A DNA stretch of 35,937 nucleotides. Origin: Lysobacterales bacterium (GTDB taxonomy: Bacteria; Pseudomonadota; Gammaproteobacteria; Xanthomonadales; Rhodanobacteraceae). This document shows positions 8,901 through 17,586 of the stretch, piece by piece. The first letter of the stretch is position 1, and each line of letters starts with the position of its first letter. Made by a program: the position numbers and the translations under genes. The stretch spans positions 1 to 35,937 of the forward strand of contig QUBV01000032.1 in assembly GCA_014338185.1 (NCBI GenBank), in the 5' to 3' direction. The notes under the pieces are model-generated. The model did no database searches. It saw nothing but the letters and a program-made list of their open reading frames with translations, and had not been told where the DNA came from.

Positions 8901-8967
8901 CGGCCGGGCCGTCGACCCGGTCCCCGCCGGCACCGCGCGTGGCCGCCCGCGGGCCGCACCGCGGCCC

Positions 8968-8973
8968 TATAAT
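8968..8973 (+). promoter_or_regulatory. -10 element TATAAT for purH
   Basis: A perfect TATAAT in a very GC-rich context, 28 bases before the purH ATG, predicting a leader of about 22 bases. No -35 match is seen at 16-18 bases, so activation or an extended contact may be needed. No PurR-like operator was recognised. Confidence 0.65.
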
Positions 8974-9001
8974 TCCGCTGTTTCCCCGGCCCGAACCCGC
9001 C

Positions 9002-10579
9002 ATGTCAGATCCCCACAAGGTAGTGGTCCACCGCGCCCTGCTGAGCGTGTCGAACAAGAACGGCATCGTCGACCTCGCGCGCGGGCTCGACGCGCTGGGC
9101 GTGATGCTGATCTCCACCGGCGGCACCGCGCAGGCGTTGCGTGACGCCGGCCTGCCGGTCAGCGACGTGAGCCAGGTCACGGGATTCCCCGAGATCATGG
9201 ACGGCCGGGTCAAGACCCTGCACCCGGCCGTGCATGGCGCGCTGCTCGGTCGCCGCGGCGTGGACGATGCAATCATGGCCGAATACGGCATCGCCCCGAT
9301 CGACCTGCTCGTGGTCAACCTGTATCCGTTCGAGCGCGTGTCGAGCTCGCCCGACAGCACGCTCGATGACACCATCGAGAACATCGACATCGGTGGCCCG
9401 GCGATGCTGCGCGCGGCGGCCAAGAACCACCAGCGCGTGGCGGTGGCGGTCGACCCCGCCGACTACGCCGAACTGCTCACCGCGCTCGCGCAGGGCGGCA
9501 CCACGCTCGCGCTGCGGCGGCGGCTTGCGGCCGCGGCCTTCGCCCACACCGCGCGCTACGACGGCCTCATCGCCAACTGGCTTGGCACCCATGCCGACGC
9601 CGACAAGCCGCAGCCGTTCCCGGCCGCGCTGCGGCTGGCCTTCGAACGACGCCAGACGCTGCGCTATGGCGAGAACCCGCATCAGGAAGCCGCGCTCTAC
9701 GTCGAGCGCAACGCGCCACGCGGCACCGTCGCCACGGCCCAGGTGCTCGCCGGCAAGGAACTGTCCTACAACAACCTCGCCGATGCCGACGCCGCGATCG
9801 AATGCGTCAAGGCGTTCCGCAAGACGCCCGCCTGCGTGATCGTCAAGCATGCCAATCCCTGCGGCGTTGCGCTCGGCGCGAATCTGGGCGAAGCCTACGA
9901 GCGCGCCTGGGCCTGCGACCCGGTGTCGGCCTTCGGCGGCATCATCGCCTTCAACCACGTGGTCGACGCCGCGGTGGCGCAGGCGATCCTTGCGCGCCAG
10001 TTCGTCGAGGTGGTGGCCGCGCCCGCGTTCGAGCCGGCGGCGATCGAAGTGCTCGCCACCAAACCCAACGTGCGCGTGCTGGCCACGGGCGAGTGGGACG
10101 AGCTGGCCGCGCCCGCGGTCGAGTACAAGCGCATCGCGGGCGGCCTGCTGGTGCAGGACGCCGACCGCGACACCCTGCTGCTGAGCGATCTCAAGGTGGT
10201 GTCGCGGCGCGTGCCCGACGCCGGCGAATTGCACGACCTGTTGTTTGCCTGGCACGTGGCGATGTTCGTCAAGTCCAATGCGATCGTGTACGCGCGCGGC
10301 AGCCGCACGGTCGGCATCGGCGCGGGCCAGATGAGCCGCGTCGTGAGCGCGCGCATCGCGGCGATGAAGGCCGCCGATGCGTCGCTCGAGGTGGCCGGCA
10401 GCGTGATGGCGAGCGATGCGTTCTTCCCGTTCCGCGACGGCATCGACGCGGCCGCCGCGGCGGGCATCCGCGCGGTGATCCAGCCCGGTGGCTCACTGCG
10501 CGACAAGGAAGTGATCGCGGCGGCCGATGAGCACGATATCGCCATGGTGTTCACCGGCATCCGCCATTTCCGCCATTGA
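9002..10579 (+). CDS. purH: Bifunctional AICAR formyltransferase / IMP cyclohydrolase
   Basis: A 525-residue enzyme catalysing the last two steps of IMP synthesis. The N-terminal IMP cyclohydrolase domain (about 1-200) contains [17 protein letters not shown], the STGGTA loop and [12 protein letters not shown] (about 69-79). The C-terminal AICAR transformylase domain has [13 protein letters not shown] (221-233) and the catalytic Lys282-His283 pair in [12 protein letters not shown]. Length matches E. coli PurH (529). ATG 9002 is directly followed by [16 protein letters not shown], a usual N-terminus. purD is 111 bases downstream in the same direction. Confidence 0.98.
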   Translation: MSDPHKVVVHRALLSVSNKNGIVDLARGLDALGVMLISTGGTAQALRDAGLPVSDVSQVTGFPEIMDGRVKTLHPAVHGALLGRRGVDDAIMAEYGIAPIDLLVVNLYPFERVSSSPDSTLDDTIENIDIGGPAMLRAAAKNHQRVAVAVDPADYAELLTALAQGGTTLALRRRLAAAAFAHTARYDGLIANWLGTHADADKPQPFPAALRLAFERRQTLRYGENPHQEAALYVERNAPRGTVATAQVLAGKELSYNNLADADAAIECVKAFRKTPACVIVKHANPCGVALGANLGEAYERAWACDPVSAFGGIIAFNHVVDAAVAQAILARQFVEVVAAPAFEPAAIEVLATKPNVRVLATGEWDELAAPAVEYKRIAGGLLVQDADRDTLLLSDLKVVSRRVPDAGELHDLLFAWHVAMFVKSNAIVYARGSRTVGIGAGQMSRVVSARIAAMKAADASLEVAGSVMASDAFFPFRDGIDAAAAAGIRAVIQPGGSLRDKEVIAAADEHDIAMVFTGIRHFRH

Positions 10580-10690
10580 CGGCGCAGCGCGAGGCGCGAT
10601 GATGGCCGGCGCGCGCACCCGCTCCGCGTGGCGTGGCCGGTGCGCCGCGTCCACACCCAGGCCCCACTCCCGAACCGCGATGCCTGCATC

Positions 10691-11974
10691 ATGAAACTAC
10701 TCGTCATCGGCTCCGGCGCGCGCGAACACGCGCTCGCGTGGAAGCTCGCGCAATCGCCGCGTGTCCACCAAGTGATCGTCGCCCCGGGCAACGCCGGCAC
10801 CGCGCGCGAGGCGCGCGTGCGCAACGTGCGCATCGCCGCCACCGACGTCGAGGGCCTGCTCGCGCTCGCCCGGGTCGAAAAGATCGACCTCGCGGTGGTC
10901 GGTCCCGAGGCCGCGCTCGCGGCGGGCGTGAGCGACCAGTTCCGCGCCGCGGGCATCCGCTGCTTCGGTGCCAGCCGCATCGCCGCGCAGCTGGAAAGCT
11001 CCAAGGCCTTCGCCAAGGACTTCCTCGTCCGCCACAACATCCCCACCGCGCGCCACGCCACCTTCGACGACGTCGGGCGCGCGCTCGCCCACGTGCGCCG
11101 CCACGGCGCGCCAATCGTGATCAAGGCCGATGGCCTGGCCGCGGGCAAGGGCGTGGTCGTCGCGCTCACGCTGGCCGACGCCGAGCAGGCGCTGCACGAC
11201 ATGCTCGGCGCGCACAGCTTCGGCGCCGCCTCGGCGCGCGTGGTCATCGAGGAGTTCCTCGAAGGTGAGGAAGCCAGCTACATCGTGATGAGCGATGGCC
11301 GCAACGTGCTGCCGCTCGCCACCAGCCAGGACCACAAGCGCCGCGACGAGGGCGACCTCGGCCCCAACACCGGCGGCATGGGCGCCTATTCACCCGCGCC
11401 CGTGGTCACGCCTGCAGTCGAAGAGCGCGTCCTGGCCCGGATCGTGCGCCCGACCATCGCCGGCATGGCCGCCGAGGGTGCGCCGTTCATCGGCTTCCTG
11501 TACGTCGGCCTCATGATCGACGCGCAGGGCAATCCCAAGGTCATCGAGTTCAACGCGCGCCTGGGCGATCCCGAGACGCAGCCGATCCTGCTGCGCCTGA
11601 AGTCCGACCTCGTCGACCTCATCGAGGATGCGTTCGACGGGCGCCTCGACCGCACCAGCGCGCAGTGGGACGTGCGGCCCGCGGTCGGCGTGGTGGTGGC
11701 CGCGGACGGCTATCCGGGCAAGGTGCGCGAGGGCATGCCCATCGGCGGCCTCGACGGCGCGCTTGCCGGCGACGTCAAGGTGTTCCACGCGGCCACCCGG
11801 CTCGACGCCCAGGGCCAGGTCGTCACCGCGGGAGGCCGTGTGCTCACGGTATGCGCACGCGGCGAGGACTTTGCCCGCGCGCGCGAGGCGGCCTATGCCG
11901 CGCTCGCAGGCATCGGCTTCGACGGCGCGTTCTGGCGGCGTGACATCGGCTGGCGCGCGCTGCAGCGCCGCTGA
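10691..11974 (+). CDS. purD: Phosphoribosylamine-glycine ligase
   Basis: A 427-residue ATP-grasp enzyme joining phosphoribosylamine and glycine, the second step of purine synthesis. It starts with MKLLVIGSGAREHALAWKLA, the standard PurD N-terminus. IVIKADGLAAGKGVVVAL is the ATP-grasp lysine loop. HKRRDEGDLGPNTGGMGAYSPAP and EFNARLGDPETQ are family signatures in the active site. The conserved ASRIAAQLESSKAFAKDF region is present. Length is normal. It follows purH, forming the common purHD pair, although the 111-base gap could hold a second promoter that I cannot identify. Confidence 0.98.
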   Translation: MKLLVIGSGAREHALAWKLAQSPRVHQVIVAPGNAGTAREARVRNVRIAATDVEGLLALARVEKIDLAVVGPEAALAAGVSDQFRAAGIRCFGASRIAAQLESSKAFAKDFLVRHNIPTARHATFDDVGRALAHVRRHGAPIVIKADGLAAGKGVVVALTLADAEQALHDMLGAHSFGAASARVVIEEFLEGEEASYIVMSDGRNVLPLATSQDHKRRDEGDLGPNTGGMGAYSPAPVVTPAVEERVLARIVRPTIAGMAAEGAPFIGFLYVGLMIDAQGNPKVIEFNARLGDPETQPILLRLKSDLVDLIEDAFDGRLDRTSAQWDVRPAVGVVVAADGYPGKVREGMPIGGLDGALAGDVKVFHAATRLDAQGQVVTAGGRVLTVCARGEDFARAREAAYAALAGIGFDGAFWRRDIGWRALQRR

Positions 11975-11976
11975 AC

Positions 11977-11992
11977 CGCGCCGCCAGGCGCG
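11977..11992. terminator. Short GC hairpin between purD and the convergent TPR gene
   Basis: CGCGCC and GGCGCG form a 6-base stem with a GCCA loop inside the 27-base gap between two converging genes. There is no T-tract. It is one of five such hairpins in the window, which raises confidence that it is functional. Confidence 0.4.
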
Positions 11993-12001
11993 CGCACGCG
12001 C

Positions 12002-13672
12002 TCAGCGTGTGGCTGCCGCGCCCGCCGCGGCACGCGCGCGCGGCGGATTGAACAGCGGCGAGCGCGCCGACCAGGGCAAGTCCGGCAGCTTGCGCGCGCG
12101 CAGCTGTTCGAGCACATCCTTGTACGGGGGCAGTGCCGATTCGCCCTCGTTGCGCAACACCACGAACAACACGCCTTCCTGGGTCTTGACCGCGTCGTCC
12201 CACTGGCCGTTGGCCGCCAGCGCCAGCGCATAGGCCTCGCCCACGGCCGGCCGGTCGTTGCCGCGATATTGCTTGGCCGCGTAGTCGAGCGCCATGCGCT
12301 TCTCGGCCGCGCCCACAGCGGTACAGGTGCTGGCCGAGCGCACGAACAGTTGCAGCAGGAACGCATCGTCGGGGGCCTTGCGCAGCACCTCGTTGAGCGC
12401 GGCCAGCGTGTCCGCGCAGCGACCCGCAAGCGCCTCCGCGGCCAGCAGCCGCGTCCACGCCTGCGCATCGCCCGGCTCCTCGCGCAGGATCGCCTTGTAC
12501 TGCGCGATCGCCTCGCCGTAGCGCTTGGCGCGCAGTTCAACCGCGGCCAGTGCGAGACGCGCGGCGGTGAGATTGGGCTGCACGCGGATCGCCTGTTGGT
12601 AGTCCTCGCGTGCGCCCGCATCGTCGTCGCGCATCTCCTTGATCAGGCCTTCACCGACCTCGACCATGCCATTGGCCGGATCGGCCCGGCGCGCCGCATC
12701 GAGCCGCGCCTGTGCCGCGGCGAAGTTGCCCGACGCCGCCTCCAGATGACCGTACAGCGCCAGCAGCATCGAGTCCCGCGGCGCCTGCTTCAGCGCCGCA
12801 TCGAGCGTGCTGCGCGCCGCCGCGTACTGGCGCTCATCGATCTGCCGCAGCGCATCCAGGATCGCGCGCTCGCGCGGCGCGACGGCGGCGCCAGCCGCCG
12901 ATCCCGGCCGCGCCACCGGCGGCGCGGCGCCTTCGCCGAGGATGCGCTGGCCGAGCGGGTCGTACAGCACCGGCCTGCCCTCACCGGCCTTGGCCCGCGC
13001 CTGCGCCGCGGCCTTGGCATCGCCCGCCGCCGCGTGCGCATCGGCCAGGCGCGCGTACAGCTGGGTGGCCTGCGGATCGAGCGCGAGCGCGCGCTGCAGC
13101 GCGCCCACCGCATCGGCGTAGCGCTGCTGCTTCATCGCGATGCTCGCGAGCAGGACCAGCGGCACGACCTGATCGTGCCGGGGCGCGCGTTCGAGCACGT
13201 CGCGCGCGCCGTCGAGGTTGCCGGCCGCGATGCGCGAATTGGCCACCGCGATGCGAATCGGCAGGTAGCCGGGATCGAGCTTGAGTGCCTGCTCGAAATC
13301 GGCCCGCGCCGCGTCGCCCTGCTGGCGCAGCGCATGCAGCGCGCCTCGCAGGTACAGCCAGCGGCCATCGCCCGGCGCCAGCGCGATCGCGTTGTCCAGC
13401 GCGACCGCGGCCACGTCATACAGCCCGTTGCTGGCATAGGCGGCGCCGAGCAAGGCATAGGTCTCGGCCAGCGGATCGCCGATGAGCACGTCCTTGGCGT
13501 TGTCGAAACTCCTGCGCTGCGCACGCAGTTCCGCGGCACGCTCGGCGGGCAACCGCGACAGGTCCGCGCTGGGCAGTGGCGTCAGCCGCGGCGCAGCGGC
13601 GATGGCGGTGGGCGCGGACGGCGCGAAGGGCGACAGCAACAGGGCAGCGGCAAGCAGCAGGCGGGGTGACAT
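12002..13672 (-). CDS. Secreted tetratricopeptide-repeat protein
   Basis: A 556-residue protein with a signal peptide (about residues 1-26, ending IAAA). Two groups of TPR units are visible. The first covers about residues 70-230 (AVALDNAIALAPGDGRWLYL, DFEQALKLDPGYLPIRIAVA, ALQRALALDPQATQLYARLA). The second, about 275-440, follows a linker rich in Ala/Gly/Pro (DYQQAIRVQPNLTAARLALA, QYKAILREEPGDAQAWTRLL). It probably acts as a periplasmic scaffold, but no catalytic domain or partner is visible. The C-terminal LFNPPRARAAAGAA is low-complexity. It is transcribed towards purD and away from the transporter-acyltransferase gene. A TACACT -10 candidate lies about 42 bases upstream. Confidence 0.85.
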   Translation of the reverse strand: MSPRLLLAAALLLSPFAPSAPTAIAAAPRLTPLPSADLSRLPAERAAELRAQRRSFDNAKDVLIGDPLAETYALLGAAYASNGLYDVAAVALDNAIALAPGDGRWLYLRGALHALRQQGDAARADFEQALKLDPGYLPIRIAVANSRIAAGNLDGARDVLERAPRHDQVVPLVLLASIAMKQQRYADAVGALQRALALDPQATQLYARLADAHAAAGDAKAAAQARAKAGEGRPVLYDPLGQRILGEGAAPPVARPGSAAGAAVAPRERAILDALRQIDERQYAAARSTLDAALKQAPRDSMLLALYGHLEAASGNFAAAQARLDAARRADPANGMVEVGEGLIKEMRDDDAGAREDYQQAIRVQPNLTAARLALAAVELRAKRYGEAIAQYKAILREEPGDAQAWTRLLAAEALAGRCADTLAALNEVLRKAPDDAFLLQLFVRSASTCTAVGAAEKRMALDYAAKQYRGNDRPAVGEAYALALAANGQWDDAVKTQEGVLFVVLRNEGESALPPYKDVLEQLRARKLPDLPWSARSPLFNPPRARAAAGAAATR

Positions 13673-13713
13673 GGGCGAGCGACCGTGGATGCGGTGTGGG
13701 CGGAGGGCCGCCT

Positions 13714-13719
13714 AGTGTA
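13714..13719 (-). promoter_or_regulatory. -10 element TACACT for the TPR gene
   Basis: On the minus strand TACACT lies about 42 bases upstream of the start codon, in the divergent region shared with the gene at 13820. No -35 is evident. Confidence 0.35.
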
Positions 13720-13754
13720 ATGCGCGTGACTGAACCGATGGCCCGACGGCCGGC

Positions 13755-13784
13755 GCGACACCGGCGCGCCGTGCCTGCTAGATT
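13755..13784 (+). promoter_or_regulatory. Promoter of the MFS-acyltransferase gene
   Basis: TAGATT (13779-13784) is preceded at 18 bases by GCGACA (13755-13760), which keeps the GACA half of the -35 consensus. The predicted leader is about 29 bases. Confidence 0.45.
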
Positions 13785-13819
13785 CCGTCGTCGCCCACTG
13801 CACGGCGCAGGGAACCCGC

Positions 13820-15694
13820 ATGTCCGAATCCAGTCAGTTCAGCCTGCTCGGCCGCCGCCGTTTCGCGCCGTTCTTCGCCACCCAGTCGCTGGGTGCGTTC
13901 AACGACAATGCATTCCGCAACGCGCTGGTGGTGCTGGTCGGCTACCACATGGGGCTGGACGATGATGCGGTCGGGTTCTACTCCAACATTGCGCCGGCCC
14001 TGTTCATCCTGCCGTTCTTCCTGTTTTCGGCCAGCGCCGGCCAGCTGGCCGAGAAGCGCGAGAAGGCGCAGATCATCCGCTGGGTCAAGCTGTTCGAGAT
14101 CGCGGTGATGCTGCTGGCCGCGGTCGGCTTCTGGCTCAAGTCGATCCCGCTGCTGCTCACCGTGCTGTTCCTCATGGGCCTGCATTCGACCGTGTTCGGC
14201 CCGATCAAGTACGCGATCCTGCCGCAGGCGCTGCGCAACGAGGAACTGGTCGGCGGCAACGCGCTGGTGGAAACCGGAACCTCGCTCGCGGTGCTGATCG
14301 GCATGGTCGCGGGCGGCGCCGCGATGAGCCACAGCCCGCTGGCCGCCTCGTTGCTGGTGGTCGGCGTGGCGGTGGTCGGTTGGCTGAGCAGCCGCGCGAT
14401 TCCGCCGGCGCCGGCGACCGCGCCCGAGCTCGTGTTCAATTGGAACCCGTTCACCGAAACCTGGCGCGCGCTCGGCTTCGTGGCCAAGGACCGCACCATC
14501 TTCAACTCGGTGCTCGGCATCTCCTGGTTCTGGTTCTTCGGCGGCGTGTTCACGATGCAGCTGCCCAACTACACCAAGCTGTACCTGGGCGGCAGCGAGG
14601 GCGTGCAGATCCTCGTGCTCGCCCTGTTCTCGATCGGCGTGGGCGCGGGCTCACTGCTGTGCGAGCGCCTGTCCGGGCACAAGGTCGAGATCGGCCTCGT
14701 GCCGCTGGGCTCGATCGGCATCACGCTGTTCGGGCTGGACCTGTACTTCGCCCGGCCCGCGGCGGCGACGCTGCACGATCTCACCGCGCTCACCTTCATC
14801 AGCGCACCGGGCAGCTGGCGCATCATCGCCGACTTCGTGCTGGTGGGCCTGTTCGCGGGCTTCTACATCGTGCCGCTGTTCGCGCTGGTGCAGAGCCGCG
14901 CCGAGCGCAGCGAGCTGTCGCGCATCATCGCGGGCAACAACATCATCAACGCGCTGTTCATCGTCGGCGCGGCGGCGTTCGGCATGGGACTGGCCGCCCT
15001 CGGCTTCAGCATTCCGCAGATCTTCCTCGCGGCGGCGGTGCTCAACGCGCTGGTGGCGATCTACATCTACACGCTGGTGCCCGAGTTCCTCATGCGGTTC
15101 CTGAGCTGGATCCTCATCAACACGCTCTACCGCATCGACACCCGCGGCCTCGACCACGTGCCCGAACGCGGTCCCGCGCTCATCGTGTGCAACCACGTCA
15201 GCTTCATGGACGCGCTCATCGTCGGCGGCTGCGTGCGGCGACCGATCCGCTTCGTGATGTACTACAAGATCTTCAACATTCCCTTGCTCAGCTTCATCTT
15301 CCGCACCGCCAAGGCGATCCCGATCGCGGGCCACAAGGAGGACCCGGCCCTGCTCGAGCGCGCGTTCGCGCAGATCGAGGCCACGCTGCGCGAAGGCCAC
15401 GTGGTGTGCGTATTTCCCGAGGGCGGCCTCACCAGCGACGGCGAGATCGCCACGTTCCGCCCGGGCGTGGAGCGCATCCTCGCGCGCTATCCCGTGGTCG
15501 TGGTGCCCAGCGCGCTGCGCGGCCTGTGGGGCTCGGTGTTCAGCCGCCGTGACAGCGCACTGCACCGCGCGCGCCTGCCGCGCCGCTTCCGCGCCCGCAT
15601 CGAGTTCGTGGCCGGCGCGGCGGTGCCGGCGGAGCAGGCCAGCGCGGCGCTGCTGGAGGCACGCGTGCGCGAACTGCGCGGCGACCGTGCCTGA
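13820..15694 (+). CDS. LplT-like MFS transporter fused to PlsC-type acyltransferase
   Basis: A 624-residue two-domain membrane protein. Residues 1 to about 420 form a 12-helix MFS domain of the lysophospholipid transporter (LplT) type, with the signature QSLGAFNDNAFRNAL near the start and GPIKYAILPQAL in the middle. The C-terminal domain is a PlsC/Aas-type acyltransferase with NHVSFMD (His459-x4-Asp464) and FPEGGLT (from Phe532). Together they would flip lysophospholipids inward and re-acylate them, as LplT and Aas do in E. coli. The acyl-ACP synthetase (AMP-binding) domain of Aas is absent, so the acyl donor must be made elsewhere. ATG 13820 gives the expected short cytoplasmic N-terminus. 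Confidence 0.93.
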   Translation: MSESSQFSLLGRRRFAPFFATQSLGAFNDNAFRNALVVLVGYHMGLDDDAVGFYSNIAPALFILPFFLFSASAGQLAEKREKAQIIRWVKLFEIAVMLLAAVGFWLKSIPLLLTVLFLMGLHSTVFGPIKYAILPQALRNEELVGGNALVETGTSLAVLIGMVAGGAAMSHSPLAASLLVVGVAVVGWLSSRAIPPAPATAPELVFNWNPFTETWRALGFVAKDRTIFNSVLGISWFWFFGGVFTMQLPNYTKLYLGGSEGVQILVLALFSIGVGAGSLLCERLSGHKVEIGLVPLGSIGITLFGLDLYFARPAAATLHDLTALTFISAPGSWRIIADFVLVGLFAGFYIVPLFALVQSRAERSELSRIIAGNNIINALFIVGAAAFGMGLAALGFSIPQIFLAAAVLNALVAIYIYTLVPEFLMRFLSWILINTLYRIDTRGLDHVPERGPALIVCNHVSFMDALIVGGCVRRPIRFVMYYKIFNIPLLSFIFRTAKAIPIAGHKEDPALLERAFAQIEATLREGHVVCVFPEGGLTSDGEIATFRPGVERILARYPVVVVPSALRGLWGSVFSRRDSALHRARLPRRFRARIEFVAGAAVPAEQASAALLEARVRELRGDRA

Positions 15695-15707
15695 GTGCAG
15701 CGGCGAT

Positions 15708-15732
15708 CCGCGCGCGCCGGCGGCGCGCGCGG
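15708..15732. terminator. Perfect GC hairpin between convergent genes
   Basis: An 11-base perfect stem (15708-15718 with 15722-15732) and a GGC loop sit in the 51-base gap between the MFS-acyltransferase gene and fpr, which converge. There is no T-tract on either strand. Confidence 0.55.
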
Positions 15733-15745
15733 GCTGGCGCCGGCC

Positions 15746-16522
15746 TCACTTGTCGACGAACGCGCGTTCGATCACGTAGTCGCCCGGCGTGCCGATGCGC
15801 GGCGAGATCACGAAACCATGCGCATCGAGCAGGGTGCGCAGGTCCTTGAGCATGGCCGGGCTGCCGCACAGCATGAAACGGTCCCGGGTCGGGTCGAGCG
15901 GACCCAGTCCGCATTCGGCCTGCAGCGCGCCGCTGTCGAGCAGGGCGGTGAGGCGGCCGCGGTGGCGGAACGGCTCGCGCGTGACCGCCGGGTAGTAGAC
16001 GAGCTTGTCGCGCATGAGTTCGCCCAGCAGCTCGTGTCGTGGCAACTCGTTGGTGATGAAGCTCTCGTAGGCGAGGTCGGCGATCGTGCGCACGCCATGG
16101 GCGAGCACGATGCGCTCGAAGCGCGCGTAGATTTCCGGGTCCTGGATCAGGCTCAGGAACGGCGCGAGCCCGGTGCCGGTGCCGAGCAGGTACAGGTTGC
16201 GGCCTGGCTTGAGGTCGTGCAGCGTGAGCGTGCCGATCGCCTTGCGGCTCACCAGCACCTCGTCGCCAACCTGCAGGTGCTGCAGGCGCGAGGTCAACGG
16301 GCCGTTGGCGACCTTGATGCTGAAGAACTCCAGGTGCTCTTCCCAGTGCGGGCTGGTGATGCTGTAGGCGCGCACCAGCGGGCGCCCGTCGACGACGAGG
16401 CCGAGCATGATGAAGTGGCCGCTCTCGAAGCGCAGGCTGTCGCTGCGCGTGGTGCGGAAGCTGAACAGGTCATCGTTCCAGTGGTGGACGGCCAGGACGC
16501 GTTCGGTCGTGTACGGAGTCAT
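15746..16522 (-). CDS. fpr: Ferredoxin-NADP reductase
   Basis: A 258-residue FAD flavoprotein that moves electrons between NADPH and ferredoxin-like proteins. RAYSITSP (51-58) is the FAD-binding RxYS motif. GTGTGLAPFLS (114-124) is the NADP-binding motif. The C-terminal YVIERAFVDK is typical of the bacterial FprA-like subclass, which in Pseudomonas reduces Bfd to release iron from bacterioferritin. bfr and bfd occur about 5 kb away in this window. MTPYTTERVLAVHHWND is the standard N-terminus; an in-frame ATG farther upstream is unlikely. Convergent with the MFS gene. Confidence 0.95.
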   Translation of the reverse strand: MTPYTTERVLAVHHWNDDLFSFRTTRSDSLRFESGHFIMLGLVVDGRPLVRAYSITSPHWEEHLEFFSIKVANGPLTSRLQHLQVGDEVLVSRKAIGTLTLHDLKPGRNLYLLGTGTGLAPFLSLIQDPEIYARFERIVLAHGVRTIADLAYESFITNELPRHELLGELMRDKLVYYPAVTREPFRHRGRLTALLDSGALQAECGLGPLDPTRDRFMLCGSPAMLKDLRTLLDAHGFVISPRIGTPGDYVIERAFVDK

Positions 16523-16634
16523 GCGGGATTCTTGCCGGGATCGATCGTGCACCGTGCGCAGGTGCACCGCCGCATGCGCGGCGGCTGCCGGGCGCAGGCG
16601 CGGGCTCCGGCAATGGGGTCGGGGGACGCCGGAT

Positions 16635-17522
16635 TCAATGCGCCACGATCAGCACCGCCGCCAGCGCGAGCAGGGCCAGCCACGCGACCAGCGCACGGCG
16701 CAGCACGCGCCGCGCATCGGCCAGCTCCGCGAGCGGATCGGCGACGTCCTGCGCATAGCCGTCGCCCGCCTCGACGTCGGCATCGACGCCCGCGCGCGCC
16801 AGCGCGCCGAGGAACCCGAGGTCGAGCGTGAACACGCCGCGGCCTGGCGCGGCATGGTATTCGCGCCAGGTCGCGATCACCGCATCGAAATCCGACACCA
16901 GCGCCAGCGTGAGCGCGAGCAGGTGTGCCGGCGCCCAGTCGAGCAGGCGCGCGGTGCGTTCGAGCACCTCGTGCTGTGGTGCGCCCATGAGCGGGCGCAG
17001 CGCCGCATTGCGCGCCAGCAGTTGCACCACGCGATAGCCGAGCGCGCCGGCCGGGCCGAGCACCACGAACCAGAACAGCACGCCGAACCACCGCGACAGC
17101 GCCGAGGCGAACGTGGCCTCGACCAGCGCCACCGGCTCCAGCGGCAAGGCCTGCACGGCCGGGTCCGGTCGCAGCGTCTGCGCCGCGGACTCGCGCCGGT
17201 CACCGTCCGGCGCCTTGAGCACCGCATCGACATCGGCATCCAGATCGCGCGGGCCCCAGCTGTAGTACAGCACGAGCACCGCGAACGCGAACCCGGGCAA
17301 GCCGTACAGCACCGGCGTGAGCAGCGCCTGCAGCACGAGGCAGGCGAGCACCAGCAGCAGCGCGAGCAGCGCGGGCCGGTATGCCGAGGAACGCTCGTCG
17401 GCCCCGTCCATCCAGCGCCGCGTCGCGGACTGCAGCCAGCCGAACTCGCGCCAGCGCGCGAGGTCGGGCGCCGCATGCGCGGCCACCAGCGCGAGGACGA
17501 TGGCGAGGAAGGTCGGAGCCAT
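16635..17522 (-). CDS. ampE: AmpE-like membrane protein
   Basis: A 295-residue inner-membrane protein of the AmpE/CobD-related family. Hydrophobic segments are visible at about 3-18, 50-90 (ALLALLLVLACLVLQALL and the next helix), 155-185 (FWFVVLGPAGALGYRVVQLL) and at the C-terminus (LVAWLALLALAAVLIVA). LLDWAPAHLLALTLAL matches the LDWVPVRL region of E. coli AmpE. AmpE is linked genetically to beta-lactamase signalling through AmpD/AmpR, but its biochemical role is not settled. No ampD is visible nearby. ATG 17522 gives the usual short N-terminus; ATG 17540 would add six residues. A TAGAAT -10 lies just upstream, in the gap after nudC. Confidence 0.85.
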   Translation of the reverse strand: MAPTFLAIVLALVAAHAAPDLARWREFGWLQSATRRWMDGADERSSAYRPALLALLLVLACLVLQALLTPVLYGLPGFAFAVLVLYYSWGPRDLDADVDAVLKAPDGDRRESAAQTLRPDPAVQALPLEPVALVEATFASALSRWFGVLFWFVVLGPAGALGYRVVQLLARNAALRPLMGAPQHEVLERTARLLDWAPAHLLALTLALVSDFDAVIATWREYHAAPGRGVFTLDLGFLGALARAGVDADVEAGDGYAQDVADPLAELADARRVLRRALVAWLALLALAAVLIVAH

Positions 17523-17556
17523 GGGCTGCGGCGCTACCATGTGGGGCGATCCACGC

Positions 17557-17562
17557 ATTCTA
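17557..17562 (-). promoter_or_regulatory. -10 element TAGAAT for ampE
   Basis: On the minus strand TAGAAT lies about 35 bases before the start at 17522, within the 64-base gap after nudC. It suggests ampE is not solely dependent on the upstream nudC-erpA transcript. No clear -35. Confidence 0.45.
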
Positions 17563-17586
17563 GCGGACGCGGTGGGCGGGCGCCGC

